Assembly (NCBI GenBank): GCA_947476855.1
Contig: CANJSR010000220.1
Coordinates: 1 to 7,911, forward strand
Direction: 5' to 3'
DNA length: 7,911 bases
From: Acetobacteraceae bacterium
GTDB taxonomy: Bacteria > Pseudomonadota > Alphaproteobacteria > Acetobacterales > Acetobacteraceae
This document shows positions 1 through 7,453 of this stretch, one piece after another. The notes below the pieces were generated by a model that was given only the letters and a program-made list of their open reading frames with translations, was not told the origin of the DNA and searched no databases. The position numbers and the translations under genes were made by a program. Each line of letters begins with the position of its first letter. The stretch's first letter is position 1.

Positions 1-3000
1 TCAATCCCGGCACCGGCGATTCGTTCATTGGCCGCCTGGTCGCCCTGAACGACGGACGGGCGCTGTTCGTCGCGGATGACGGGACGACCGGACCGGAGAT
101 ATGGATCACGGACGGAACGAGTGCCGGCACGACGCTGGTCAAGGACCTCTATGCGGGCGCGTCACCCTATACCAGCCTGAACGGCGACAATTTCGGCGCG
201 TTCGGGCCTGGCCAGGTGCTGTTCGCCGCCGATCCGGATGGGACCAACGGATCCGAGCTGTGGATCACGGATGGCTCGTCTGCCGGCACCAGCCTGCTGT
301 TGGATATCAACACTGGCACCCGATCGTCCTTCCCGTATCAGTTCGCCAACCTCGCTGATGGGCGTGTTGTCTTCGGCGCCTACGATTCCACGGGCGTGCA
401 GGCCCTTTGGGTGACCGACGGTACCGCCGCCGGCACCAGCCAGCTTGCGCAGAATGTCCTGGGCAGCCTGACCGACACGGGCCTGTCTGGCACCGGCCTC
501 CTGTTCGCGGGCAGTGATGGAGAGCTGTGGGTCACCGACGGCACGGTCGGCGGCACCCATCTGGTCAAGGATATCAACCCGACGCCCGACGCCGGGTCGG
601 ACCTCAGCGGGTTCACGGCCATCGCGGGCGGGCGGGTCCTGTTCAATGCCAACGACGGCACGTCGGGTAACGAGCTCTGGGTCACCAACGGGACGACCGC
701 GGGCACATCACTCCTGAAGGACATCGGGCAGGCCGGTTACTCCAGCTACATTGCCATCGTGGCGACGCTGGGGGATGGGCGCATCCTGCTGACCGCGAAT
801 GACGGCGTGAATGGCGTCGAGGTTTGGGTGACCAACGGCACGACCGCCGGTACGTCGCTGTTGAAGGACATTGCGGCCGGCAGCGCGCACAGCTTCCCGG
901 AAGGCTTCGTGACGTTGGCCGACGGGCGGGTGCTGTTCCGCGCGAATGACAGCACCAACGGCGCCGAGCTTTGGGTGACGGACGGAACGACGGTTGGCAC
1001 GACGCTCCTGAAGGACATCCGGGCTGGCATCAACAGCAGCAATCCCGTTGGCCTGACCCGCATGAATGACGGGCGGGTGATGTTCTCCGCCACGGACGGC
1101 ACGACCGGCACTGAACTCTGGATCACCGACGGGACGACGGACGGCACGTCGCTGGTCAAGGACATTCGTACCGGCACCGGCAGCGCCAGCCCCACCAGGT
1201 TCGCATTGCTGGATGACGGCCGGGTTGCATTCACCGCAACCACCGCCGCGGCGGGGCGGGAGTTGTGGGTATCCGACGGCACGGAAGCCGGCACGTCTCT
1301 GGTTCGCGACATCCGCGCCGGCAGCAACTCCAGCCAGATCAACGATTTCTTCCGCCTCGGCGACGGCCGCCTTGTTTTCTCGGCGATCGAGGCCGCGACG
1401 GGGGATGAGCTTTGGGTGACTGACGGCACCACCGCCGGGACGTCGCTGCTGCGGGACATCCAGGTCGGAGCGAATGGCAGTTCCATCCGCGACTTCTTCG
1501 CGCTGGAAGATGGCCGGCTCCTGTTCGTCGCCGATGACGGGGTGACGGGAAACGCCGACGATGTGAACAGCGTGCCCTACGGGCGCGACGCTGGTGGCGA
1601 ATTGTGGGTCACGGATGGCACCGCCGAGGGCACGATGCTGCTGGCCGACATCCGCCCCGGTGCCAGCGGCAGCGCTATCTACGGCTTCACCGCCGCGCCC
1701 GGCGGGCGGGTGCTGTTCCAGGCCAATGATGGCACGACCGGCTTCGAACTCTGGACGACCGACGGCACGACGGCGGGCACGCATCTGGTGACCGACCTCG
1801 ACGATCGCACCAGTTCATCCAGTCCGACTGGCTTCACCGATATCATTCTGCCGCAGACACCCGTCATTGCCGGAACCGTTGCGGCGCAGGCGATCAGCGG
1901 GGGCAACGCCATCTCCCCGTTCGCATCGGTCGTGATCGAGGATGACGACGCGATCGACCTCGGCGAAACCGAGACCGCAACCGTTGTCATGTCCGCCCTC
2001 CACGGCATCTTCGGCTCTGTCGGCACCGGGGCGGTCAGTCCAGACGGGCTGACATACACCGTGTCGGGCACGCCCGCCGCGGTGCAGGCCGCGTTGCGTG
2101 CCCTGACCTTCACCCCGACTCTGGCCGGGATCGGCACCGGCTTCACCCTGTCCGTCAGCGACGGGACCCGGACGGCGACCGACACGATCACCTCGGTGAC
2201 GGATCTGTCGCCCCCGGAGATCACCGGCCTGGTCGCCAGCCAGAGCGTGCAGGGCCTGGCAGCCATCAGCCCCTTCTCCACCGTCGTCCTCACCGACCCC
2301 GACGCCGTCACGCTCGGCCAGACCGAGACCGCGTCGGTGACGATGTCTGCCGCCGTCGGAACATTCTCGAACCTTGGATCGGGAACGCTCAGCCCGAACG
2401 GACTGACCTACACCGTCAGCGGGGCGGCGGCCGATGTCCAAGCGGCGCTCCGGGCGCTTGTGTATACACCAACCGCTCCGACCGAGGTCACGTTCGACCT
2501 TGCGGTCAACGACACGGACGTCACGGTTCATGCGGCGGTGACCGCGCGCGCCCTGGCTGAACCGACCATCGCCGGCACCGTCGCGGTGCAGGCGGTGACG
2601 GGAGCAAACCCGATCAATCCGTTTGTCGCTGTCCTGATCGCGGACCAGGACGCAACGGCGCTGGGGCAGGTCGAAACCGCGACCGTGGTGATGTCGGCGG
2701 CGCAGGGCACGCTGTCGAACCTCGGGGGTGGCGCGCTATCGCCGGATGGCCTGACCTATACGGTCTCGGGCACGCCCGCTGTCGTGCAGGCCGCCTTGCG
2801 CGGACTGGTGTTCACGCCGACCGTGTTCGAGGTCACGACGCAGTTCACGCTGTCGGTCTCGGATGGTCTCGCGACGGCCACCGATACGGCTACGACGGTC
2901 GTCAATAGCCTGACCGATCCCGTCATCTCCGGCATCACCGGACCGCGCAACGTCTCGGGCGCGACGCCCGTGACTCCTTTCGACAGCGTGGTGGTGACCG

Positions 3001-6000
3001 ATCCCGACGCCAACAGCCTGGGGCAGACCGAGACGGCCACCGTCGTCCTGTCCGCCGCCAATGGGACGCTTTCGAACCTGGGCACCGGCGCTGTTTCGCC
3101 GGACGGCCTGACCTACACCGTCGCCGGCAGCCCCAGCGCGGTGCAGGCGGCCCTGCGCGCGCTGACTTTCACCTCGGGCACCGGGCTGGCAACCACCCAG
3201 TTCTCCCTGTCCGTCAGTGATGGCATCACCGTCACCAGCAACACCGACACGACCGTCACGGACATCGCCTGCTATCTCCTCGGCACCATGATCCTGACTC
3301 CGACCGGGGAGCGTCCGGTCGAGACCCTCGCGATCGGCGATCTGGTCAGCACGCATACTGGCCAGTCCAGGCCGATCCGCTGGATCGGACGCCGCGGCTA
3401 CGCGGGCCGGTTCGTCGCCGGCCAGACGCGTGTATTGCCGATCCTGATTCGTCAGGACGCGTTGCAGGACGGGGTGCCGCATCGTGATCTTCTGGTTTCG
3501 CCGCAGCATGCTATGTACTTGGATGGCGTGCTGATTCCGGCCTCTGCGCTGGTGAATGGCCGGTCGATCATCCAGGTGCCCGCGATGGACCAGGTCGATT
3601 ATTTTCATATCGAACTGGATACACACGATGTGATCCTCGCGGAGGGTGCGCCGTCCGAGACATTCGTCGACGATGGCAGCCGAGCGATCTTCCATAACGC
3701 ACATGAGTATGGACAGTTGTATCCCGGGCGGCGGGAAGCGCGGCCATTGTACTGTGCCCCTCGGGTCGAGGACGGGCATGCGCTCGATCTCGTGCTGCGC
3801 CGCTTGGAACAACGCGTGCGATCCCGGGAGGATTGGGAGACGGCTCGCCTCTCCGGCCAGATGCGCGGGGCCATCGATGTTGCCAGCCACGACCGGCTTT
3901 CCGGCTGGGTCCGTTGCGACGATCAACCGGGAACCGCGGTTCCGCTGAGCATCCTGGTCGATGGAGAGGTCGTGGCCCATGTCGTGGCAGAACAGTATCG
4001 CCGCGACCTGGAACTGGCTGGGATGGGCCTGGGGCGTCATGCCTTCGAAGTCCCGCTGTCCCTGTCGCCAGCGTCTTCGCATGATATCCGCGTCGTGCGG
4101 CGCGGTGACGAAATGGACATCCCTGGCTCTCCGATGTGCCTCGCGCCGCTGCCCGCGGCCGAGATCCAGCTTCGTGGTCATCTGGACGCACTGACCCGCA
4201 CCCGGGTCACTGGCTGGATACGGGACGACCGCCGGCCGACGCGGCCTGTCGCCATGCTGGTTGTTGTTGACGGAGAACCGGTGGGTCATGTCCGGGCCGA
4301 CCAGCCCCGGGTGGACCTGCTGGGGCTCGGCGAAGGTGAGGGGCGCTTCGGGTTCTCGATGGACCTGTGCCTGTCGGAGGCCGGCGCGCATGTCGTCCGG
4401 CTTGTGCATCAGGGCAAGGATGTCCTCGGTTCCCCCCACATCGTGCCGGCCATCGAGGCCGTTCATCGGGAGCAGGGTCTGCGGGGGCACCTCGATAGCG
4501 TGACGCGCCAGCGCGTGGCGGGGTGGGTGCTGGACGAAGCCAATCCCGGCCAGGCGGTGTCCCTGCTGGTCACCGCCAATGGCGAGCCGATCGCCCGTCT
4601 CCTCGCGAACCGCGCCCGTCCCGACCTGTTGGCGGGTGGGATGGAGACGTTCCGGCATGGCTTCGACCATCTGCTGGCGGAACCGTTGTCGGTCCTGAAC
4701 CGTCACGAAATCCGGATCGTCCGTGAATCGGATGGCGCATCGTTCGCCGATCCGGTGGTGCTGGAACCCCCGACCAGGCTGGATGCCGACGCCGAGGCCG
4801 GAATTGCCGCGCTGCTGACCGCCGAGGTCGATGACACGAACCTGGATCGTCGCATCAGGTTCCTGATGACACAGACCGACGCACTGCTGCGGGAACGCGC
4901 GGATCGCCAGGGCCAGCGCTGGCAGAGAGAGACCTGGCGCCCGTCTCGCCAGGCTTGGTCCCGGCCGCTGTCCGTGCCGCCCGCCATGGCGGTGGCGCTG
5001 CGGGAGGAAGGACCCAGGCGCCGCCCAAGCCGGGCGCTGGTGATCGACGATAGGTTGCCGGATTTGTCGCGGGATGCGGGGTCGCATGCGATCCTGGGCC
5101 ATATCGCGTCGCTGCGCCGGCTGGGATTCGAGACCACCTTCGTGCCGGCGCTGGAACTGGATGCCGCGGACGGCGAAGCCGCGCGCCGCCTGGCCGCGCA
5201 GGGCATCAGCGTGGCGGGTGCTCCGTTCCACCACACGGTGGAGGACGTGCTGCGCCAGCAGGCCGGGCTATTCGACGTGATCTACCTGCATCGGTTGAGC
5301 AACGCGTCCAAATACGCCGCGCTCGCGCGCCAATACTGTCCCGATGCGCGCCTGATCTACAGCGTTGCCGATCTGCATCATCTGCGGATGCACCGGCAGG
5401 CCGCCGTCCTGCATGAGCCTGCCTTGGCGCAGCGGGCCGAGGCGGTGCGCCTGGCCGAACTGATGGCGGTGATGTCGGCCGACCAGGTGATCACCCATTC
5501 GACGCATGAATCATCTGTCCTGAGTGCGGCCGGATTTGGCGAAAAGGTCGATGTCGTGCCGTGGCCTGTGGCGGTCCGGCCGTCGGCGCCTCGGTTCCAG
5601 GAGCGTCACGGAATTGCGTTCATCGGCGGCTACAATCACGCCCCGAACCTGGATGCGGCGCATTGGCTGCTGGACGCCATCATGCCGCTGGTCTGGAGGC
5701 ATGATCCCTCGATCCCCTGCCTGCTGGTTGGCAGTGGCCTGCCGCGGTCGCTGGCGGAGCGTGCGGATGCGCGTGTGCGGATCATCGGGCAGGTCGACGA
5801 TCTGGGAACGGTGCTGGACCAGGTGCGGCTGACGGTTGCGCCGCTGCGGTTTGGCGCGGGGATCAAGGGCAAGGTCCTCGACAGCCTGGCTGCCGGGGTG
5901 CCCTGCGTCGGCACCGGCATGGCGGCCGAAGGGTTGGACCTGCCGGCGGCCTTGCGGGACAGCTTCGTCGACGACCCACGCGACCTGGCGGAGCGGATCA

Positions 6001-6152
6001 TGCGGGTTCATCGTGACCCGGCGTGCTTTGACGCGTTGCGCGACGGTGGCATGGCTTTCGCCGCCGCCGCGTTCAGCGATGCACGGGTGGATGCGCGGAT
6101 GCGGGCGGTGCTTGGCACCGACCCGTCCGCGGACCAGCGCGCGGTGGCGTGA
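1..6152 (+). CDS. Giant modular protein: ELWxxDGT repeats, beta repeats, Hint domain, GW modules and C-terminal GT4 glycosyltransferase (5' partial)
   Basis: One uninterrupted frame from the left edge (first full codon at 3) to TGA at 6150-6152, 2049 residues; the true start lies outside. The GTG at 216 is an internal Val within a repeat, not a start. Domain order by residue: ELWxxDGT repeats 1-616, four Thr/Ser-rich repeats 620-1089, Hint 1090-1232, a helical connector, three GW modules 1287-1590, an Arg-rich linker about 1591-1676, and GT4 glycosyltransferase 1677 to about 2040. The first two blocks look like extracellular or surface material. The glycosyltransferase should transfer a sugar from a nucleotide donor to an unknown acceptor. 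No membrane segment is visible in this part, and any secretion signal would be upstream. Codon usage looks uniform across the joins, so the fusion appears real rather than a misassembly. The stop is 9 bases from the convergent CoA-transferase stop. The domain calls are firm; the biological role of the whole is unknown. Confidence 0.93.
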   Translation, partial: NPGTGDSFIGRLVALNDGRALFVADDGTTGPEIWITDGTSAGTTLVKDLYAGASPYTSLNGDNFGAFGPGQVLFAADPDGTNGSELWITDGSSAGTSLLLDINTGTRSSFPYQFANLADGRVVFGAYDSTGVQALWVTDGTAAGTSQLAQNVLGSLTDTGLSGTGLLFAGSDGELWVTDGTVGGTHLVKDINPTPDAGSDLSGFTAIAGGRVLFNANDGTSGNELWVTNGTTAGTSLLKDIGQAGYSSYIAIVATLGDGRILLTANDGVNGVEVWVTNGTTAGTSLLKDIAAGSAHSFPEGFVTLADGRVLFRANDSTNGAELWVTDGTTVGTTLLKDIRAGINSSNPVGLTRMNDGRVMFSATDGTTGTELWITDGTTDGTSLVKDIRTGTGSASPTRFALLDDGRVAFTATTAAAGRELWVSDGTEAGTSLVRDIRAGSNSSQINDFFRLGDGRLVFSAIEAATGDELWVTDGTTAGTSLLRDIQVGANGSSIRDFFALEDGRLLFVADDGVTGNADDVNSVPYGRDAGGELWVTDGTAEGTMLLADIRPGASGSAIYGFTAAPGGRVLFQANDGTTGFELWTTDGTTAGTHLVTDLDDRTSSSSPTGFTDIILPQTPVIAGTVAAQAISGGNAISPFASVVIEDDDAIDLGETETATVVMSALHGIFGSVGTGAVSPDGLTYTVSGTPAAVQAALRALTFTPTLAGIGTGFTLSVSDGTRTATDTITSVTDLSPPEITGLVASQSVQGLAAISPFSTVVLTDPDAVTLGQTETASVTMSAAVGTFSNLGSGTLSPNGLTYTVSGAAADVQAALRALVYTPTAPTEVTFDLAVNDTDVTVHAAVTARALAEPTIAGTVAVQAVTGANPINPFVAVLIADQDATALGQVETATVVMSAAQGTLSNLGGGALSPDGLTYTVSGTPAVVQAALRGLVFTPTVFEVTTQFTLSVSDGLATATDTATTVVNSLTDPVISGITGPRNVSGATPVTPFDSVVVTDPDANSLGQTETATVVLSAANGTLSNLGTGAVSPDGLTYTVAGSPSAVQAALRALTFTSGTGLATTQFSLSVSDGITVTSNTDTTVTDIACYLLGTMILTPTGERPVETLAIGDLVSTHTGQSRPIRWIGRRGYAGRFVAGQTRVLPILIRQDALQDGVPHRDLLVSPQHAMYLDGVLIPASALVNGRSIIQVPAMDQVDYFHIELDTHDVILAEGAPSETFVDDGSRAIFHNAHEYGQLYPGRREARPLYCAPRVEDGHALDLVLRRLEQRVRSREDWETARLSGQMRGAIDVASHDRLSGWVRCDDQPGTAVPLSILVDGEVVAHVVAEQYRRDLELAGMGLGRHAFEVPLSLSPASSHDIRVVRRGDEMDIPGSPMCLAPLPAAEIQLRGHLDALTRTRVTGWIRDDRRPTRPVAMLVVVDGEPVGHVRADQPRVDLLGLGEGEGRFGFSMDLCLSEAGAHVVRLVHQGKDVLGSPHIVPAIEAVHREQGLRGHLDSVTRQRVAGWVLDEANPGQAVSLLVTANGEPIARLLANRARPDLLAGGMETFRHGFDHLLAEPLSVLNRHEIRIVRESDGASFADPVVLEPPTRLDADAEAGIAALLTAEVDDTNLDRRIRFLMTQTDALLRERADRQGQRWQRETWRPSRQAWSRPLSVPPAMAVALREEGPRRRPSRALVIDDRLPDLSRDAGSHAILGHIASLRRLGFETTFVPALELDAADGEAARRLAAQGISVAGAPFHHTVEDVLRQQAGLFDVIYLHRLSNASKYAALARQYCPDARLIYSVADLHHLRMHRQAAVLHEPALAQRAEAVRLAELMAVMSADQVITHSTHESSVLSAAGFGEKVDVVPWPVAVRPSAPRFQERHGIAFIGGYNHAPNLDAAHWLLDAIMPLVWRHDPSIPCLLVGSGLPRSLAERADARVRIIGQVDDLGTVLDQVRLTVAPLRFGAGIKGKVLDSLAAGVPCVGTGMAAEGLDLPAALRDSFVDDPRDLAERIMRVHRDPACFDALRDGGMAFAAAAFSDARVDARMRAVLGTDPSADQRAVA
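3..1850 (+). repeat. Array of 12 ELWxxDGT repeats (about 49 residues each)
   Basis: The motif E-L-W-V/I-T-D/N-G-T-x-x-G-T-S-L-L/V-K-D-I recurs 12 times, with its E (or equivalent) codons at 96, 255, 402, 522, 672, 819, 966, 1113, 1260, 1407, 1599 and 1746. Each unit continues with a G-R-V/L-L-F-x-A-x-D stretch that leads into the next motif. Seven of the 11 spacings are exactly 147 bases (49 residues). The others are 159, 120, 150 and 192 bases. The array matches the named ELWxxDGT repeat family of large bacterial proteins, which are predicted to be surface-exposed or secreted and beta-propeller-like. The array continues past the left edge, so the copy number is a minimum. Its ligand is unknown. 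Confidence 0.93.
1860..3268 (+). repeat. Four tandem Thr/Ser-rich beta-type repeats (cadherin-like style), 116-119 residues each
   Basis: Units start at 1860, 2214, 2562 and 2919 (residues 620, 738, 854, 973), each opening with P-x-I-x-G and a P-F that precedes a short acidic D-x-D stretch. The most conserved part is L-G-x-x-E-T-A-T/S-V, then a G-x-F/L-S-N-L-G-x-G segment, L-S/T-P-x-G-L-T-Y-T-V, and finally V-Q-A-A-L-R-A-L-x-F/Y-T-P. Each ends in F-x-L-S/A-V-x-D before the next unit. This is typical of bacterial immunoglobulin/cadherin-like stalk repeats in adhesins, often calcium-stabilised. The D-x-D stretches could bind calcium, but this is inference. The repeats link the ELW array to the Hint domain, which suggests an extended stalk. 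The fold assignment rests on pattern only. Confidence 0.8.
3270..3698 (+). other. Hint (Hint_2-type, hedgehog/intein) autoprocessing domain inside the giant protein
   Basis: The domain opens with Cys1090 (codon 3270-3272) in C-Y-L-L-G-T-M-I-L-T-P-T-G, followed by R-P-V-E-T-L-A-I-G-D-L-V and P-I-R-W-I-G-R-R. Later come H-R-D-L-L-V-S-P-Q-H (His1169), L-I-P-A-S-A-L-V-N-G and Y-F-H-I-E-L-D-x-H-D-V-I-L-A-E-G. These are the usual blocks of the Hint_2 family, which in Alphaproteobacteria normally lies near the C-terminus of large repeat proteins. Hint domains use the N-terminal Cys for an N-to-S acyl shift that cuts or transfers the preceding chain, and the S-P-Q-H His matches the TxxH-type block. 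The length of about 143 residues is normal. It is unusual here because more than 800 residues follow it. Cleavage activity is inferred from the family, not shown. Confidence 0.88.
3861..4772 (+). repeat. Three tandem 103-residue GW modules
   Basis: Units start at 3861, 4170 and 4479, exactly 309 bases apart, and span residues 1287-1590. The shared pattern is L/M-R-G-x-L/I-D, R-V/L-x-G-W-V/I, a hydrophobic strand, D/N-G-E-x-V/I, A-(N/D/E)-x-x-R-x-D-L, a G-rich turn with R-x-G/A-F, then H-x-(I/V)-R-(I/V/L)-V and, in the first two copies, G-S-P. This suggests a small all-beta domain. I recall similar segments beside glycosyltransferases and Hint domains in Acetobacteraceae but cannot name a Pfam family with certainty. 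The position next to the glycosyltransferase makes carbohydrate binding or acceptor positioning a reasonable guess, no more. The third copy is the most diverged at its end. Confidence 0.8.
5031..6125 (+). other. Glycosyltransferase family 4 (GT-B fold) domain at the C-terminus of the giant protein
   Basis: Residues 1677 to about 2041 form a full-length GT-B enzyme. The N-terminal lobe opens with A-L-V-I-D-D-R-L-P-D, then D-A-G-S-H-A-I-L-G-H, the usual opening of this group, and includes S-V-A-D-L-H-H-L-R. The C-terminal lobe has F-I-G-G-Y-N-H-A-P-N (from residue 1873), C-L-L-V-G-S-G, and the donor-binding stretch P-L-R-F-G-A-G-I-K-G-K (1947-1957), followed by D1960 and, 16 residues on, E1976 in A-A-E-G-L. 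This fits the retaining nucleotide-sugar binding motif of GT4, with Asp at the first acidic position. The last residues are a short tail. The donor and acceptor sugars cannot be read from the sequence. Such enzymes are normally cytosolic, which conflicts with the surface-like N-terminal part of the same chain. Confidence 0.88.
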
Positions 6153-6180
6153 GGCGGTTCCCTATTGGCCGGCTACCGCC
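6153..6180. terminator. Weak stem-loop between the convergent stops
   Basis: GGCGGT at 6153-6158 pairs with ACCGCC at 6175-6180 around a 16-base loop. It overlaps the gap between the two convergent stop codons and the last codons of the CoA-transferase gene. Neither strand has a T-tract after it, so it is not a standard intrinsic terminator. It is listed only because it is the sole pairing seen where both transcripts must end. Confidence 0.2.
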
Positions 6181-7376
6181 CCGCTCGCCAGCAGGGCCTT
6201 GACCTCCGCGTCAGAGTAACCGGCGTTGCGGAGGATGCGGCTGCTGTGCTCGCCATGCCCGGGCGCCACCCGCACCGGGACTTTGGGCGCGCCGGAGACA
6301 TGGAACGGGCTGTCCACGGTCATCATCCCCGTATCGGCCAGCGGGCGTAGAATCCCCGCCGCGATGGCCTGGGAATCGCGGGCGATCTCCTCCACCGTGC
6401 CGACGATGCCGAAGGTCAGGCCGGCGGCATCCAGGATCGCGCGCCATTCTTCCAGCGGCTTCCGTGCGAAGGCGTCGTCGAACAGGTGCATCAGGGTCAC
6501 CGCGTTCTCCCGCCGGCCGGCCGGGGTGGCGAAGCGGGGGTCATCGATCAGTTCCGGCAGGCCCATCCCGCGGGCGAGCGCCGGCCATTGCCGGTCATTG
6601 GCAACCGCCAGCATGAACCAGCGGTCATCGGCGGTGCGGTAGGTGTTGCTCAGCGCCGAGACCGATTCCTCGCGCGGCGGACGGGGCGGATGCGGGGCGC
6701 CGACCAGGCGGGCCTGGATCAGGTAGCTGTTCGCCCACATACCGCTGGCCATCAGGGACGCCTGGACCTCTCCGCCCTTTCCGGTCTTTTCGCGGCGATA
6801 CAGCGCGGTCAGGATGCCGCCATACAGCGCCATGGCGGTCGGGTGGTCACCCATGCCGGCGACCGAGCGGGCGGGCATCGACAGATGATCGGCTCGCACC
6901 TCATCCATCAGGCCCGAGCGTGCCCAATAGGCGGTGGCGTCGAAGCCGGTCTTGCCGGCCTCCTCTCCGGTTTCGCCGTAGGCGGTCAGGGAGGCATAGA
7001 TCAGCCGCGGGTATTTCGGCGCGAAGTCGGCATAGCGGATACGAAGCCGTTCCCTGGGCGGCAGCGGCAGGTTGGTGATGAACACGTCGGCCTGGGAAAC
7101 GAGGCGTTCCAGCACCGCGCGTCCGGCCTCGGCCTTCAGATCGAGTGCGAGGCCCAGCTTGTTGCGCCCGTCCATCAGCCACGGATAGTTCTGGTCGGTC
7201 ACCGGCAGGCCTGGGCGCTTGTATTGGTTGCGCCAGGCGTCGCCGTCACCGGGCGGCTCGATCTTGATGACCTCGGCGCCGAAATCGGCGAGCACGGTCG
7301 CGGCGGCGGGCGCGGCGACGTAGCTCGCGCAGTCGATCACCTTCAATCCGGCAAACAAGGGAGGCGTGTCGGTCAT
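6162..7376 (-). CDS. CaiB/BaiF (family III) CoA-transferase
   Basis: A complete 404-residue protein, the usual length for family III CoA-transferases. These move CoA between an acyl-CoA and a free carboxylate through an enzyme-bound aspartyl intermediate, and also include acyl-CoA racemases. The N-terminal G-L-K-V-I-D, L-A-D-F-G-A-E-V-I-K-I-E-P-P-G-D-G-D and later G-R-N-K-L-G-L-A-L-D-L-K are characteristic CoA-binding segments. Asp146 in T-G-F-D-A-T-A lies at the position of the catalytic Asp (Asp169 in formyl-CoA transferase). The Y-G-G-I-L-T-A-L-Y-R-R-E-K-T-G-K-G segment and the C-terminal P-V-R-V-A-P-G-H-G-E-H-S also fit. The ATG at 7374-7376 is supported by an AGGAAA ribosome site. The gene converges on the giant-protein gene and diverges from the PhnD-type gene, so it is probably transcribed alone. 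The substrate is unknown: no oxalate, carnitine or racemase partner is present. Confidence 0.93.
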   Translation of the reverse strand: MTDTPPLFAGLKVIDCASYVAAPAAATVLADFGAEVIKIEPPGDGDAWRNQYKRPGLPVTDQNYPWLMDGRNKLGLALDLKAEAGRAVLERLVSQADVFITNLPLPPRERLRIRYADFAPKYPRLIYASLTAYGETGEEAGKTGFDATAYWARSGLMDEVRADHLSMPARSVAGMGDHPTAMALYGGILTALYRREKTGKGGEVQASLMASGMWANSYLIQARLVGAPHPPRPPREESVSALSNTYRTADDRWFMLAVANDRQWPALARGMGLPELIDDPRFATPAGRRENAVTLMHLFDDAFARKPLEEWRAILDAAGLTFGIVGTVEEIARDSQAIAAGILRPLADTGMMTVDSPFHVSGAPKVPVRVAPGHGEHSSRILRNAGYSDAEVKALLASGAVAGQ

Positions 7377-7381
7377 CGGCG

Positions 7382-7387
7382 TTTCCT
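7382..7387 (-). promoter_or_regulatory. Ribosome binding site of the CoA-transferase
   Basis: Read on the minus strand, AGGAAA lies five bases before the ATG at 7374-7376, a suitable Shine-Dalgarno spacing that supports this start. Confidence 0.65.
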
Positions 7388-7418
7388 GGCTCGTTGCGTG
7401 ATACGCCCCTCAAGGCGC

Positions 7419-7434
7419 CCGGATTCCAGTCCGG
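7419..7434. repeat. Short inverted repeat (5-bp arms)
   Basis: CCGGA at 7419-7423 and TCCGG at 7430-7434 are exact inverted copies around a six-base spacer. It lies about 43 bases upstream of the CoA-transferase start, so it could fall in that gene's promoter or leader. The arms are short and could arise by chance in such GC-rich DNA. Confidence 0.35.
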
Positions 7435-7453
7435 TATTCGCAAGGCGTACCCC

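Noticed and set aside
96..1760. CRISPR-like or tandem non-coding repeat array
   Set aside because: The 147-base period is in frame, degenerate at third positions and encodes a conserved protein motif, so it is a protein repeat.
708..1784. Antisense open frame of 358 codons with apparent repeats
   Set aside because: Its repeats mirror the ELWxxDGT array on the other strand; it has no independent domain or credible ribosome site.
3270..3701. A splicing intein
   Set aside because: There is no Cys, Ser or Thr after the His-Asn pair, no homing endonuclease, and the flanks are not a split host enzyme; the blocks match Hint_2 of repeat proteins.
2736..5234. Long antisense open frame of 832 codons
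   Set aside because: It lies opposite the giant gene, translates to a low-complexity Arg/Gly/His/Gln-rich sequence with no recognisable domain, and is expected from high-GC third positions on the coding strand.
216..6152. Start of the giant protein at GTG 216
   Set aside because: The same frame is open back to position 3 and encodes a further ELWxxDGT repeat; GTG 216 is an internal Val in the repeat segment that usually reads V-L-F.
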